47,130 nucleotides of DNA from Chloroflexota bacterium (GCA_009840575.1 VXNO01000040.1:1-47130), one strand, 5' to 3'. Positions 1 through 8,526 are shown, counted from the first letter of the stretch. Program-made: numbers and translations. The notes: generated by a model not told the origin, from the letters alone.

Positions 1-1574
1 TCATCTTGGGCGGCTGGACGGTCAGCGCGGCCAGCATCATCGGCATCTTTCTCATCATCGGTACCGTCGGCAAGTCGGCGCAATTCCCGCTGCATGTCTG
101 GCTGCCGGATGCCATGGAAGGTCCCACGCCCGTCAGCGCGATGATCCATGCCGCGGCCATGGTCTCAGCGGGCATCTTCTCGCTGGTGCGTCTGTTCCCG
201 CTTTTCGCCGCTGGTGGCGACCCGCATCACGGCATTATGACCGAGCCACTGGCTTTCATGGCGGTCATCGGCTCGTTCACAGCGCTCTTCGCGGCGACCA
301 TGGCCCTGGCGCAGAGCGATGTCAAAGCGGTGCTGGCCTATTCGACCATCTCACAACTAGGATTCATGATGGCGGCGCTGGGCATCGGCGCGTACATTGC
401 GGCGGCTTTTCATCTGATTACGCATGCCTTCTTCAAAGCGCTGCTCTTCATGGCGGCGGGCAGCGTCATCCACGGCATGGAGCATGGCGAGCACCATGTC
501 CACGAACACGGTCATGGTCATCATCCTGATTCGTCGGAGGAGCGCGAGGGGGTTTTCGACCCGCAAGATATGTTTAATATGGGCGGCTTGCGCAAGACCA
601 TGCCGGTCACATTTTGGACGTTTCTGATTGGCGGTCTGGCGCTTTCGGGCTTGCCGATTGTGACGGCTGGCTTTTGGTCGAAGGACGAAATCCTGGCGGA
701 CGCCTGGCTGGGCGTGCAGAACTATGGCAGCGGCGCGCATGCTTTGGTCTTTTTCATGCTGGCGCTGGCTGCCTTCATGACCGCTTTTTATACCATGCGC
801 CAGATCTCTCTGACCTTCGGCGGCGAGGCGCGTAGTGAAGCCGCCAAGCACGCCAACCTGGGGCAGGGCGTCGTCAGCATCGCCATGACGCTGCCTTTGG
901 TCATCTTGTCCTTCTTTGCGATTGGCGCGGGCTTCGTGGGCGTTCCCAACGATTTCCCGGTGTTCAGCGCTATCTTTTCGCCCGAATACAACAACTTCAA
1001 ACACCTGCTGATCGAGGCCCTGCCGCCCAACGAAGCGACCGCCGCCTTCGCCTCGCTGCCGGAATACCATGCCAAGCCGCCGCCCTTCAATATCATCCCC
1101 GTAGGCACATCCGTCCTGGTGGCGCTGCTGGGCTTGTGGCTGGGCTGGCTGGTCTATTGGCGCAAGCCGCTCAAAGCCGGCCAGCGCGACCCCATGGAGA
1201 ACTTCTTGGGCCCGCTACACGCCGTGATGAAGAATCGCTATTACCTGGACGACCTATACGGGCGGGTTTTCGTCGCGCCATCGCAATGGCTGAGCGCGCA
1301 GGTTATCGTCTTTCTCGATCGCGGCATAATCGACGCGCTGCTGCACATCATCGCGCGCCTCTTTACCTGGCTGGGCGACCTGGTTAAGGTCTTGAATCTG
1401 TGGCTGATTGATGGCGTGGGCGATGGCATCCCGATTGCCATATTCAATTTTGGCGGCTGGCTGCGGCGCATGCAGAGCGGGCGCATCCAACAATACATGC
1501 TCTTCATCCTGGCGGCGGCGGTGGCCATCGGCGTTGTGCTGGCGCTGTCGGCGGGCGCGGCGCTGGCGCAATAA
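1..1574 (+). CDS. nuoL: NADH-quinone oxidoreductase subunit L (5'-truncated by window edge)
   Basis: This is the distal antiporter-like membrane subunit of respiratory complex I, which couples quinone reduction to proton pumping. The reading frame is open from the first base, so the N-terminal helices lie outside the window; about 523 residues are visible. The TM7 lysine lies in GTVGKSAQFPLH (codon 72-74), followed by the family motif WLPDAMEGPTPVSAMIHAA and later THAFFKALLFMAAGSVIHG. Two oddities are visible. A His-rich loop (about 471-560) sits just before FNMGGLRKTMP, where relatives have a short loop. The lateral amphipathic helix region between DRGIIDALL and LRRMQSGRIQQY (about 1317-1490) is roughly 20-25 residues longer than in ordinary NuoL. 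It is the first gene seen of a nuoL-M-M-N operon, with nuoM1 12 bases downstream. The family call is secure. Confidence 0.97.
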   Translation, partial: ILGGWTVSAASIIGIFLIIGTVGKSAQFPLHVWLPDAMEGPTPVSAMIHAAAMVSAGIFSLVRLFPLFAAGGDPHHGIMTEPLAFMAVIGSFTALFAATMALAQSDVKAVLAYSTISQLGFMMAALGIGAYIAAAFHLITHAFFKALLFMAAGSVIHGMEHGEHHVHEHGHGHHPDSSEEREGVFDPQDMFNMGGLRKTMPVTFWTFLIGGLALSGLPIVTAGFWSKDEILADAWLGVQNYGSGAHALVFFMLALAAFMTAFYTMRQISLTFGGEARSEAAKHANLGQGVVSIAMTLPLVILSFFAIGAGFVGVPNDFPVFSAIFSPEYNNFKHLLIEALPPNEATAAFASLPEYHAKPPPFNIIPVGTSVLVALLGLWLGWLVYWRKPLKAGQRDPMENFLGPLHAVMKNRYYLDDLYGRVFVAPSQWLSAQVIVFLDRGIIDALLHIIARLFTWLGDLVKVLNLWLIDGVGDGIPIAIFNFGGWLRRMQSGRIQQYMLFILAAAVAIGVVLALSAGAALAQ

Positions 1575-1586
1575 GGGGGCGCATCC

Positions 1587-3221
1587 ATGGTAGACATTTT
1601 TGGCATTGACGCGCTCTCCGTCCTGGTCTTTGCGCCGGCGCTGAGCGCTTTGGCAGTGGCGGCGCTGGCATCACTGCTCCCTAACAAACAGATCGGTCGC
1701 TGGACGGCGCTGATTCTGTCGCTGTTGATCGCGCTATTGAGCATCCAGGTCTTCTTTGATTATCAGGCGGCGGGGCTGGGCATTGGCGATGAGCCATTCA
1801 TCATCACCCAGGATTCGGTCTGGTTTGAGGCGCTCGGCGCGCGCTGGACGCTGGGCATTGATGGCATCAGCGCCGTGATGATTTTGCTTACCGGTTTATT
1901 GACGCCGCTGGCTATCCTGGCGAGCTGGAATATCGACGACCGCGCCAATATGCACCTGGCGCTGCTGCTCCTTTTTGAGACCGGCAGCATGGGCGTCTTC
2001 GCGGCTATGGACTTGATGGTTTTCTTCCTCTTCTACGAGCTGACGCTGGTGCCAATGTACTTCCTCATCAACCAGTGGGGCAGTATGCCCAAAGCCGGCG
2101 TCAAGTATTCGGGACGCTTTTATGCCTCGACCAAGTTCATGATTTATTCTTTCGGTGGCACCTTGGGCATGTTGCTGGCCACGCAGTTGATCGGCTGGTC
2201 GGCAGGCACTTACAGCATCGCCGCGCTGGTGGAAGCCTGGCCCGCCTTCCGCGAGGGGCAAGCGCTGCTGGGCATCGATGTCGGCACGGTCAAGGCGCTG
2301 GCATTCATTGGCTTCTTGGTAGCATTCGGCATCAAAGTGCCTATCTGGCCCTTCCATACCTGGCTGCCTGACGCGCATGGGGAAGCGCCGACGGCTGGCT
2401 CCATGCTGCTGGCGGGCATCATGCTGAAGCTGGGCGCTTATGGTTTTATCCGCCTGGTCGTCCCGCTATTCCCGGATGTCTGGCTGAGCGAAGTGACGCT
2501 CATCGGCGTGAATGTGGCTACTTTCTTCGCCATTCTGTCGGTCGCGGGCATCGTGCTGGGCGCATTCGCCGCCTTTGGACAGACGGATATCAAGCGGCTG
2601 GTCGCCTACAGTTCGGTCAATCACATGGGCTTCGTAGGCATTGGCATTGCCGTGCTGGCGCAGACCTATTCGCAGCTGTGGACGGGCGCGAACCCCGCTG
2701 CCGATGTGCAATCGGCCATCCTCGCCGCCAACGGCACAGTCTTGCAGATGTTCAATCACGGGCTTAGTTCGGCAGGCATGTTTTTGCTGGCGGGCGCGCT
2801 CTATCACAAAACGCATACGCGCGAGCTAGCCGACTACGGCGGGCTGTGGGTCAAAGCGCCGGTGATGGGCGCGATCCTGCTATTCACCAGCTTCGCCAGC
2901 TTGGGTTTGCCGGGCTTGAACGGCTTCGTCAGCGAGTTCTTGATTGTGCGTGGCAGCTGGCCCGTCTTTACCGCGCTGACGGCGATCGCCATGGTAGGCT
3001 TGCTCTTCACGGGTGGTTACATTCTGAAAGGCATTCGCGCTGTGCTGCACGGTCCTTTCAACTTGCGCTGGCGGGATACCAACCTGGAATTGACGCGCGC
3101 CGAGCTGCTGGCAATGGTGCCGCTGATTGCGCTGATGCTGCTTACTGGACTGTATCCCAACTGGATCCTGCCCGTGATTAATACCACAGTCTCGACCATT
3201 TTCGCCGGCTTGGCGAGCTAG
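1587..3221 (+). CDS. nuoM: NADH-quinone oxidoreductase subunit M, first copy
   Basis: This is an antiporter-like proton-pumping subunit of complex I, 544 aa and polytopic. The residues expected of a working pump channel are present: Glu151 in FYELTLVPMYFLI, Lys250 in GIKVPIWPFHTW, the LPDAHGEAPTAGS motif, Lys281 in IMLKLGAYG, and a late-helix Glu in GFVSEFLIVRG. The ATG start follows a purine-rich stretch (AAGGGGG) just after the nuoL stop. It is followed nine bases later by a second, divergent nuoM. Two nuoM genes in one operon match the 2M type of complex I described in several phyla including Chloroflexota. Of the pair, this copy is the more canonical. Confidence 0.97.
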   Translation: MVDIFGIDALSVLVFAPALSALAVAALASLLPNKQIGRWTALILSLLIALLSIQVFFDYQAAGLGIGDEPFIITQDSVWFEALGARWTLGIDGISAVMILLTGLLTPLAILASWNIDDRANMHLALLLLFETGSMGVFAAMDLMVFFLFYELTLVPMYFLINQWGSMPKAGVKYSGRFYASTKFMIYSFGGTLGMLLATQLIGWSAGTYSIAALVEAWPAFREGQALLGIDVGTVKALAFIGFLVAFGIKVPIWPFHTWLPDAHGEAPTAGSMLLAGIMLKLGAYGFIRLVVPLFPDVWLSEVTLIGVNVATFFAILSVAGIVLGAFAAFGQTDIKRLVAYSSVNHMGFVGIGIAVLAQTYSQLWTGANPAADVQSAILAANGTVLQMFNHGLSSAGMFLLAGALYHKTHTRELADYGGLWVKAPVMGAILLFTSFASLGLPGLNGFVSEFLIVRGSWPVFTALTAIAMVGLLFTGGYILKGIRAVLHGPFNLRWRDTNLELTRAELLAMVPLIALMLLTGLYPNWILPVINTTVSTIFAGLAS

Positions 3222-3230
3222 GACTGCCTT

Positions 3231-4952
3231 ATGGAAGCGACTGGCTTCTCTATCCTGACCGCCATCATCGCCATCCCCATCATCGCGGGTGTGGTCATCC
3301 TGTTTTTGGATGGCAAGAACCGCGACCTGGTGCGCGGCGTGGGCATCACGGCGGCGGCTGCGGTACTGGCTTTGTCGCTGGCGGTTTTCTTTGGCTATGA
3401 CAATTTTGTCAAGGCACCTGGCGGCTTGATTGAGCAGCAAACGGCGCTGCTGGCGTCTGGCGGGCAGCTCAGCGGGGCGCAGATGTTTGCGGACGCGCTG
3501 GCATTCGAGCAACGTGTCGTCTGGGTCGAGTCCTTGGGCATCGCTTATCATGTCGGCGTGGATGGCGTGAGCGCGCCCATGGTGCTGCTGACGGGCATGG
3601 TCGCCGTGGCTGGCGTGCTGATTTCCTGGAATATCACCGACCGCCTGCGCGAGTTTATGGCGTTTTTCATGTTCCTGGTGGCGGGCGTCTTTGGCGTTTT
3701 CATCGCCGTCGACTTGTTCATGCTCTTCTTCTTTTATGAACTGGCCATCTTTCCCATGTATTTGCTCATCGCCGGCTGGGGATGGGTCAAGCTGCGCGAA
3801 TACGCCGCGATGAAACTTACGCTGTACATCCTGGTCGGCTCGGTATTTGCTTTGGTCGGCGCGGTGGCTATGTACTTCAGCGCCGGCAGCTACTTCAGCG
3901 GGCCGGGCGCAGAAGTATTTCAAGCCGCGCTGGATAGCGGCATCTTGCCAGCCGATAGCGGCGCGTATAGCTGGAATATCGTGCAGTTGACCCTGGCTGC
4001 GGAGAATGGCGCGTATGCCATCGACATCCTGGGCATCGACGGGCTCAGCTTCGCCAAGTTCTGGTTCCCCTTCATGTTCATGGGCTTTGGCGTGCTGGCG
4101 GGCGTATTTCCATTTCACAACTGGTCGCCGGATGGCCATGTGGCCGCGCCCACAGCCGTCTCCATGATTCATGCCGGCGTGCTGATGAAAGTCGGCGCAT
4201 TCGCCGCTTTGCGCGCGGGCGTGCAACTGCTGCCCGAAGGCGCGGATGTGCACCTGCCCTGGATGGTTTTCCTCACGCTTATCAATGTCGTCTATGGCGC
4301 ATTGATCGCTTTCCGCCAGCGCGACTTCAAATATGTCATCGGCTTTTCGTCGGTCAGCCACATGGGTTTGGTGAGCATGGGCTGGGCGACCATGAACCTG
4401 ACCGGGATGACGGGCGCGGGCATCCAGATGTTCAGCCACGGCGCGATGACGGCGCTCTTCTTCGGCGTGGTCGGCATGGTCTACGACCGCGCGCACACCC
4501 GCGATATCCCCAGCTTGGGCGGCTTTATGAAAGTTATGCCCTGGGTCGGCATCGCCTTTGTCATCGGCGGTCTGACCAGCATGGGCATGCCCGGCTTGAG
4601 CGGCTTCATCGCCGAGTTCCCGATATTCCAAGGCATGTGGGCGGCATCGGAGCAGATTACACTGCAGTTGGGCGTCTTTGAACTGAGCAATTATTACAGC
4701 GCGCTGGTGGTCATCTCGGCGCTGGGCATTGTCATCACGGCGGCCTATGTGCTGCGGGTGGCGGGGCAGGTATTCTTCGGCGAGTTCGACGCCGCGCGTT
4801 TTCACGATGTCGGCAATATCGAAATGACCGACCGCATCGTTCTCATCCTACTCGGCGCGCCGCTGATCATCCTGGGGCTGTACCCGCCTATCATGGCACC
4901 GATGATCGAGAGCGGCATCCGACCGTTAATCGCCCTGCTGGGAGGTGGCTAG
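3231..4952 (+). CDS. nuoM: NADH-quinone oxidoreductase subunit M, second divergent copy
   Basis: This is a second NuoM paralogue, 573 aa, longer than the first because of an extra region at about residues 60-110 and a loop around residues 220-265. It keeps Glu170 in FYELAIFPMYLLI, Lys320 in VLMKVGAFA and a late-helix Glu in GFIAEFPIFQG. At the position of the TM7 pump lysine (Lys250 in the first copy) it has Leu289 in GFGVLAGVFPFHNW, and the following LPDAH becomes SPDGH. It lies between nuoM1 and nuoN, with its stop directly adjoining the nuoN ATG, so it is surely cotranscribed. In 2M-type complex I the extra NuoM is thought to lengthen the membrane arm. Whether this copy pumps protons is open, because a residue central to the proposed mechanism is missing. 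Confidence 0.95.
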   Translation: MEATGFSILTAIIAIPIIAGVVILFLDGKNRDLVRGVGITAAAAVLALSLAVFFGYDNFVKAPGGLIEQQTALLASGGQLSGAQMFADALAFEQRVVWVESLGIAYHVGVDGVSAPMVLLTGMVAVAGVLISWNITDRLREFMAFFMFLVAGVFGVFIAVDLFMLFFFYELAIFPMYLLIAGWGWVKLREYAAMKLTLYILVGSVFALVGAVAMYFSAGSYFSGPGAEVFQAALDSGILPADSGAYSWNIVQLTLAAENGAYAIDILGIDGLSFAKFWFPFMFMGFGVLAGVFPFHNWSPDGHVAAPTAVSMIHAGVLMKVGAFAALRAGVQLLPEGADVHLPWMVFLTLINVVYGALIAFRQRDFKYVIGFSSVSHMGLVSMGWATMNLTGMTGAGIQMFSHGAMTALFFGVVGMVYDRAHTRDIPSLGGFMKVMPWVGIAFVIGGLTSMGMPGLSGFIAEFPIFQGMWAASEQITLQLGVFELSNYYSALVVISALGIVITAAYVLRVAGQVFFGEFDAARFHDVGNIEMTDRIVLILLGAPLIILGLYPPIMAPMIESGIRPLIALLGGG

Positions 4953-6446
4953 ATGGAATTTGACCTCTGGGCGCAACTGCCCTCGGTCTTGCCCGAGCTC
5001 GGCTTGACGGCGCTGGCAATCGCGGTGCTCTTTGCTGATTGTTATGGCTCGCCGAACACGCGGCGCAATGTCGTTTATCTCTCGGCTGTGGCGATGGCGC
5101 TGCTGGCGCTGGTGCCGCTGATTTGGCTGCCCGAGCCCGCGCTCTATGAAAATGGCGCGCTGCTCTGGGGCGGCATGGTCAACTATAACCCGCTCGCGCA
5201 GATCTTCAAAGTGATGCTGCTGCTGGGCGGGGCGGTTACCTGCGTGCTGGCGGCTGGAGACAAAGGCGTCGGCGACAAAGGCGAATTCTACCTTATCGTC
5301 ATTATCGCCACGCTCGGTGGCATGATGATGGCCAGCGCCAGCGACCTAATCCTGGTATTTGTCGCGCTGGAGACCTTGTCTATCCCACTCTACATGCTGG
5401 CGAGCTTCCGCCGGGGCGACCCGCGCTCCGCCGAGAGTGGCATGAAATACTTCCTGTATGGCGCATTCGCCTCCGCCATCATGCTCTTTGGCTTCAGCCT
5501 GCTTTACGGATTCGCCGGCACGACAAACCTGGCGGCAATCGCCGAATCCATGAACAGCCTGGGTGATGGGCTGGTGGCGGTGATGGCGGCGCTGGTCATG
5601 GTGGTGGTGGGTTTCGGCTTCAAGGTCGGCGCGGTGCCTTTCCACTTTTGGACGCCGGATGTCTATGAAGGCGCGCCGACGCCAGTTACCGCTTTCGTCA
5701 GTGTATCCAGCAAAGCCGCCAGCTTCGCGTTGTTGCTGCGCTTCATGACAGCGGTCTTCCCGGCGGATCTCGTCATCGCTGGCGTAGTCATTCAGGATTT
5801 CTGGATCAATCTGTTGGTGGTCATTTCCATCCTCAGCATGAGTCTGGGCAATATCGTCGCCCTGCGCCAGAGCAATATCAAGCGCCTGCTGGCTTATTCG
5901 TCGATCGCCCAAGCCGGTTACACGCTCATCGGCGTAGCGGCGCTGCAAGGGGCGGACCCCGGCTTGGCAGTGGCTTCAGTCAGCTTCTATATGTTCATGT
6001 ACATCTTCACCAACCTGCTGGTCTTCGGCGGCGCGATCCTTTTCATCGCCAAGACGGATACCGAAGAGATCAGCGACCTGGCCGGCTTGAATCGGCGCAG
6101 TCCCTGGCTGGCGCTATTCATGACCATCGGCTTGCTCTCGCTGGGCGGCATCCCGCCGACCGCCGGTTTCTTCGGCAAGTTTTTCTTGTTCCAGGCCGCC
6201 GTCAATGCCAACTTGGTCGGCTTGGCGCTGATTGCCGTTACCAATGCCATCATCGCGCTGTATTATTACCTGGTCGTCATCAAGGTCATGTATGTGGATG
6301 TGGGACCAGACGATGATGTGGCGATCGGCATACCGCGCGTGTATGGCTGGTCGCTGGGCATCACGGCGCTGCTGGTGATATTGCTAGGCACGATCGCGGT
6401 TACGCCTATCTATGACTGGGCGATATTGGGCGCGGCGGGATTGTAA
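4953..6446 (+). CDS. nuoN: NADH-quinone oxidoreductase subunit N
   Basis: This is the third antiporter-type class of complex I membrane subunit, next to the hydrophilic-arm junction, 497 aa with about 14 membrane segments. Recognisable motifs are FVALETLSIPLYML with the TM5 glutamate, GFGFKVGAVPFHFWTPDVYEGAPTP with the TM7 lysine, SSKAASFALLLR with a second lysine, and GGIPPTAGFFGKFFLF near the end. The ATG directly follows the nuoM2 stop, and its ribosome binding site (GGGAGGTGG) lies inside the end of nuoM2, so translation is coupled. It is the last gene of the nuo operon; a 98-base gap with a palindrome separates it from the atp genes. It looks canonical. Confidence 0.97.
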   Translation: MEFDLWAQLPSVLPELGLTALAIAVLFADCYGSPNTRRNVVYLSAVAMALLALVPLIWLPEPALYENGALLWGGMVNYNPLAQIFKVMLLLGGAVTCVLAAGDKGVGDKGEFYLIVIIATLGGMMMASASDLILVFVALETLSIPLYMLASFRRGDPRSAESGMKYFLYGAFASAIMLFGFSLLYGFAGTTNLAAIAESMNSLGDGLVAVMAALVMVVVGFGFKVGAVPFHFWTPDVYEGAPTPVTAFVSVSSKAASFALLLRFMTAVFPADLVIAGVVIQDFWINLLVVISILSMSLGNIVALRQSNIKRLLAYSSIAQAGYTLIGVAALQGADPGLAVASVSFYMFMYIFTNLLVFGGAILFIAKTDTEEISDLAGLNRRSPWLALFMTIGLLSLGGIPPTAGFFGKFFLFQAAVNANLVGLALIAVTNAIIALYYYLVVIKVMYVDVGPDDDVAIGIPRVYGWSLGITALLVILLGTIAVTPIYDWAILGAAGL

Positions 6447-6469
6447 ATCGCTGTAGGCAGTGGCAGGCG

Positions 6470-6491
6470 ATTGTGATAAACTTCACACAAT
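6470..6491. promoter_or_regulatory. CRP/FNR-like palindrome upstream of the atp cluster
   Basis: A perfect TGTGA-N6-TCACA dyad (6472-6476 and 6483-6487) lies inside a longer ATTGTG...CACAAT pair (6470-6475 and 6486-6491). This is the classic layout of a CRP/FNR-superfamily operator. It sits in the nuoN-atpI gap, 53 bases before atpI. A closely related palindrome occurs upstream of the NYN gene at 16913. The regulator is not encoded in the window, and no convincing -10 box accompanies the site. Confidence 0.5.
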
Positions 6492-6544
6492 CTGCCTGAG
6501 AGAGCTTTGGGCAGGCGAGTGCAATAGGAGACGACAAGCGAGAG

Positions 6545-6814
6545 ATGAATCCAGATAACAGCCCTTTTTCGACTTATGGCTTGGTCGTAGGGGTGGTCGG
6601 GCAGGTGGGCTGCCTCATCCTGCTGATTATTTTGGGGACATTTTTGCTTGGCTTGGCATTGGACGAGGCGCTGGGGACGCGCCCCACATTTGTATTTATC
6701 ATGCTTGTGGCGAGCGTGCCTCTCAGTATCGGAGCGATTTTCTGGTATACGCGCTACAAATCCAAACAGTTGCACAGCGCCGCTACACAGAAGGAGGAAG
6801 GCTTAAGTGAATAG
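6545..6814 (+). CDS. atpI: AtpI/AtpZ-type small membrane protein of the ATP synthase operon
   Basis: An 89-aa protein with two hydrophobic segments (about residues 11-38 and 47-67) separated by a short polar loop containing DEALGTRP, and a charged C-terminal tail. This size, topology and position before atpB match the AtpI/AtpZ (F0F1-ATPase subunit I) family, whose members assist assembly of the c-ring or move divalent cations. The start ATG follows GAGACGACAAGCGAGAG. Its end overlaps the GTG start of atpB by eight bases, so the two are translationally coupled. Sequence identity to known AtpI is low, so the call leans on context and topology. Confidence 0.75.
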   Translation: MNPDNSPFSTYGLVVGVVGQVGCLILLIILGTFLLGLALDEALGTRPTFVFIMLVASVPLSIGAIFWYTRYKSKQLHSAATQKEEGLSE

Positions 6815-8207
6815 CTTTTGGAACGGAAAACGCCGCTATGTCGCTTTACTGCTGTTCCTGGCTGGCGTATTCGTCGCTTTGGTGGTACCGCCAGTCATCC
6901 CGTTCATTCAGTTGGCTGGCGAAAATCTTCCCGCCGGCTACAACATTCCTTTCACGGATATACGGATAACCAACACATTCGTAGCGGCAGTGATTGTATG
7001 GGTCTTGCTGCTGCTCTTCACAGCTTACATCGCGCGGCGGCGGCCCAGCGATGGCAGCGAAGTCCCGCCCGGCGGCTTCTACAATATGTTTGAGGCGCTG
7101 TACGAGGGCTTGATGGGCTTCATCGGCGGCATCGCTGGCGGCGCGCATTTCCGTTTGATCTTCAACATGTTCATGACCATCTTCCTCATCGTGCTGCTCT
7201 CAAACTGGATGTCGCTCATCCCCGGCGTCGACACCGTCGGCTTCATCCACCCGCATGTCAAAGAGAAGTTTGACCCCGAAACCCAGGAATACAAAGTCAT
7301 CACCACCGATGGCTTCGAAATCTATCAGGGTTTCTTGGGCATCTCCTATGTCAATGGGCAATGCGACTGGGTCAGCCCGGCGGATGAAGCGGCGGCGGAT
7401 GCAGCGGCGCTGGCAGCGGCGGAAACAGAAGCGGCGGCGGCTCAACAGACTCAGCTTGAAGACGCTGCCTACGCGCGTTACCAAGCGGAACACGGTGAGC
7501 ATGGCGACGACCATGCCGATGAAGCCAGCGATGACCACGGCGACAGCCATGCTGAAGGGATGGCAGATTCTTCTGCTGCAACCGCGGCCTATGATGAAGT
7601 CCTGGCGGCGCGGGTTGCCGAGAAGCAAGCGCGCGCGGACCGCGGCTGCTACACCGGCGTGGCACTCGCCCCCTGGCAGGATGGCTACAACGGCGATAAA
7701 GATGCCAAGAAAGAACCCATCCCGCTGCACCCCGACCCCAGCAGCGAAGAAGCCAAGCGTGTGCCTTGGGTTGTCTTGCCTTGGGTTCGCGTCGCCTCGA
7801 CCGATTTGAACATGACCTTGACCATCGCGCTTATCTCTGTGGTCATGACCCAGTACATCGGTTTCAAGGCGCTGGGATTCGGCTATCTGACCAAGTTCTT
7901 CAACTTTGCCACGCTATTCAAGTCGCCACTGGGCGGCATCGATGTGGCGGTGGGCTTGCTGGAGCTGATCGGCGACTTCGCCAAGATACTCTCGTTCAGC
8001 TTCCGTCTTTTGGGCGCTATGTTCGCGGGCGCGATTCTGCTCTTCGTCATGAGCTTCCTGGTGCCGATCCTGCCCTGGCCCTTCTTCATCCTGGAGTTCT
8101 TCGTCGGCGCGATTCAAGCGCTGGTCTTCGCCCTCTTGACGGCGATATTCATGAACCTGGCCACGATCAGCCATCACCATGATGATGACCACGACGATGA
8201 GCATTAA
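6807..8207 (+). CDS. atpB: ATP synthase F0 subunit a with large polar insertion
   Basis: This is the stator channel of the F0 motor, which together with the c-ring carries protons across the membrane. The essential arginine is Arg400 in SFSFRLLGAMFAGAIL, and the TM-core motif TDLNMTLTIAL is present at about residue 332. At 466 aa it is far longer than a usual subunit a (about 240-310). The excess is an insertion at about residues 145-325, between the helix ending NWMSLIPG and the helix starting TDLNMTL. The insertion is Ala/Glu-rich, then His/Asp-rich (about 228-252). By the family topology this loop faces the periplasm. The C-terminus also ends in a His/Asp tail (SHHHDDDHDDEH). The GTG start has a strong AAGGAGG site. 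Confidence 0.95.
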   Translation: MNSFWNGKRRYVALLLFLAGVFVALVVPPVIPFIQLAGENLPAGYNIPFTDIRITNTFVAAVIVWVLLLLFTAYIARRRPSDGSEVPPGGFYNMFEALYEGLMGFIGGIAGGAHFRLIFNMFMTIFLIVLLSNWMSLIPGVDTVGFIHPHVKEKFDPETQEYKVITTDGFEIYQGFLGISYVNGQCDWVSPADEAAADAAALAAAETEAAAAQQTQLEDAAYARYQAEHGEHGDDHADEASDDHGDSHAEGMADSSAATAAYDEVLAARVAEKQARADRGCYTGVALAPWQDGYNGDKDAKKEPIPLHPDPSSEEAKRVPWVVLPWVRVASTDLNMTLTIALISVVMTQYIGFKALGFGYLTKFFNFATLFKSPLGGIDVAVGLLELIGDFAKILSFSFRLLGAMFAGAILLFVMSFLVPILPWPFFILEFFVGAIQALVFALLTAIFMNLATISHHHDDDHDDEH

Positions 8208-8255
8208 ACTTAGTCAAGCAAAGCGCATAGCGAAAACAAACTGGAGGAAACATCG

Positions 8256-8498
8256 ATGGATCCACAAGCAACGATAGTTCTGGGTAAAGCGATTGGCGCG
8301 GGTCTCGCCATGATTGGCGCGGCTGGCGGCGGCATCGGCATCGGGATTTCGGTCGGTGGCGCAGTGATGGCGATGGGGCGCAACCCCGACCACACCGCGA
8401 CTATCCAGACGAACATGATCCTCGGCGTGGCATTTGCCGAGGCAGTCGCCATTTACGCCCTGGTTGTGTCGCTGATCATCCTGTTCGTACTTAGCTAG
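8256..8498 (+). CDS. atpE: ATP synthase F0 subunit c
   Basis: This is the rotor ring subunit, 80 aa, a two-helix hairpin. Helix 1 has the packed glycine pattern GGGIGIGISVGG, the polar loop is GRNPDH, and helix 2 carries the ion-binding Glu62 in GVAFAEAVAIYALVV. The residue after the glutamate is Ala rather than Ser/Thr, and the sodium-ligand pattern is not apparent, which favours protons as coupling ion (an inference). The ATG is preceded by GGAGGAAACATCG, a strong ribosome binding site, as expected for the most abundant subunit of the complex. Confidence 0.97.
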   Translation: MDPQATIVLGKAIGAGLAMIGAAGGGIGIGISVGGAVMAMGRNPDHTATIQTNMILGVAFAEAVAIYALVVSLIILFVLS

Positions 8499-8526
8499 GC
8501 ACCGCGCTCACAAACAGGAGGATATT

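Noticed and set aside
2880..4805. Long open frame of 641 codons on the minus strand opposite nuoM1/nuoM2
   Set aside because: Its protein is Arg/His/Gln-rich with no family pattern, as expected from the antisense of GC-rich membrane genes. The plus strand encodes clear NuoM proteins.
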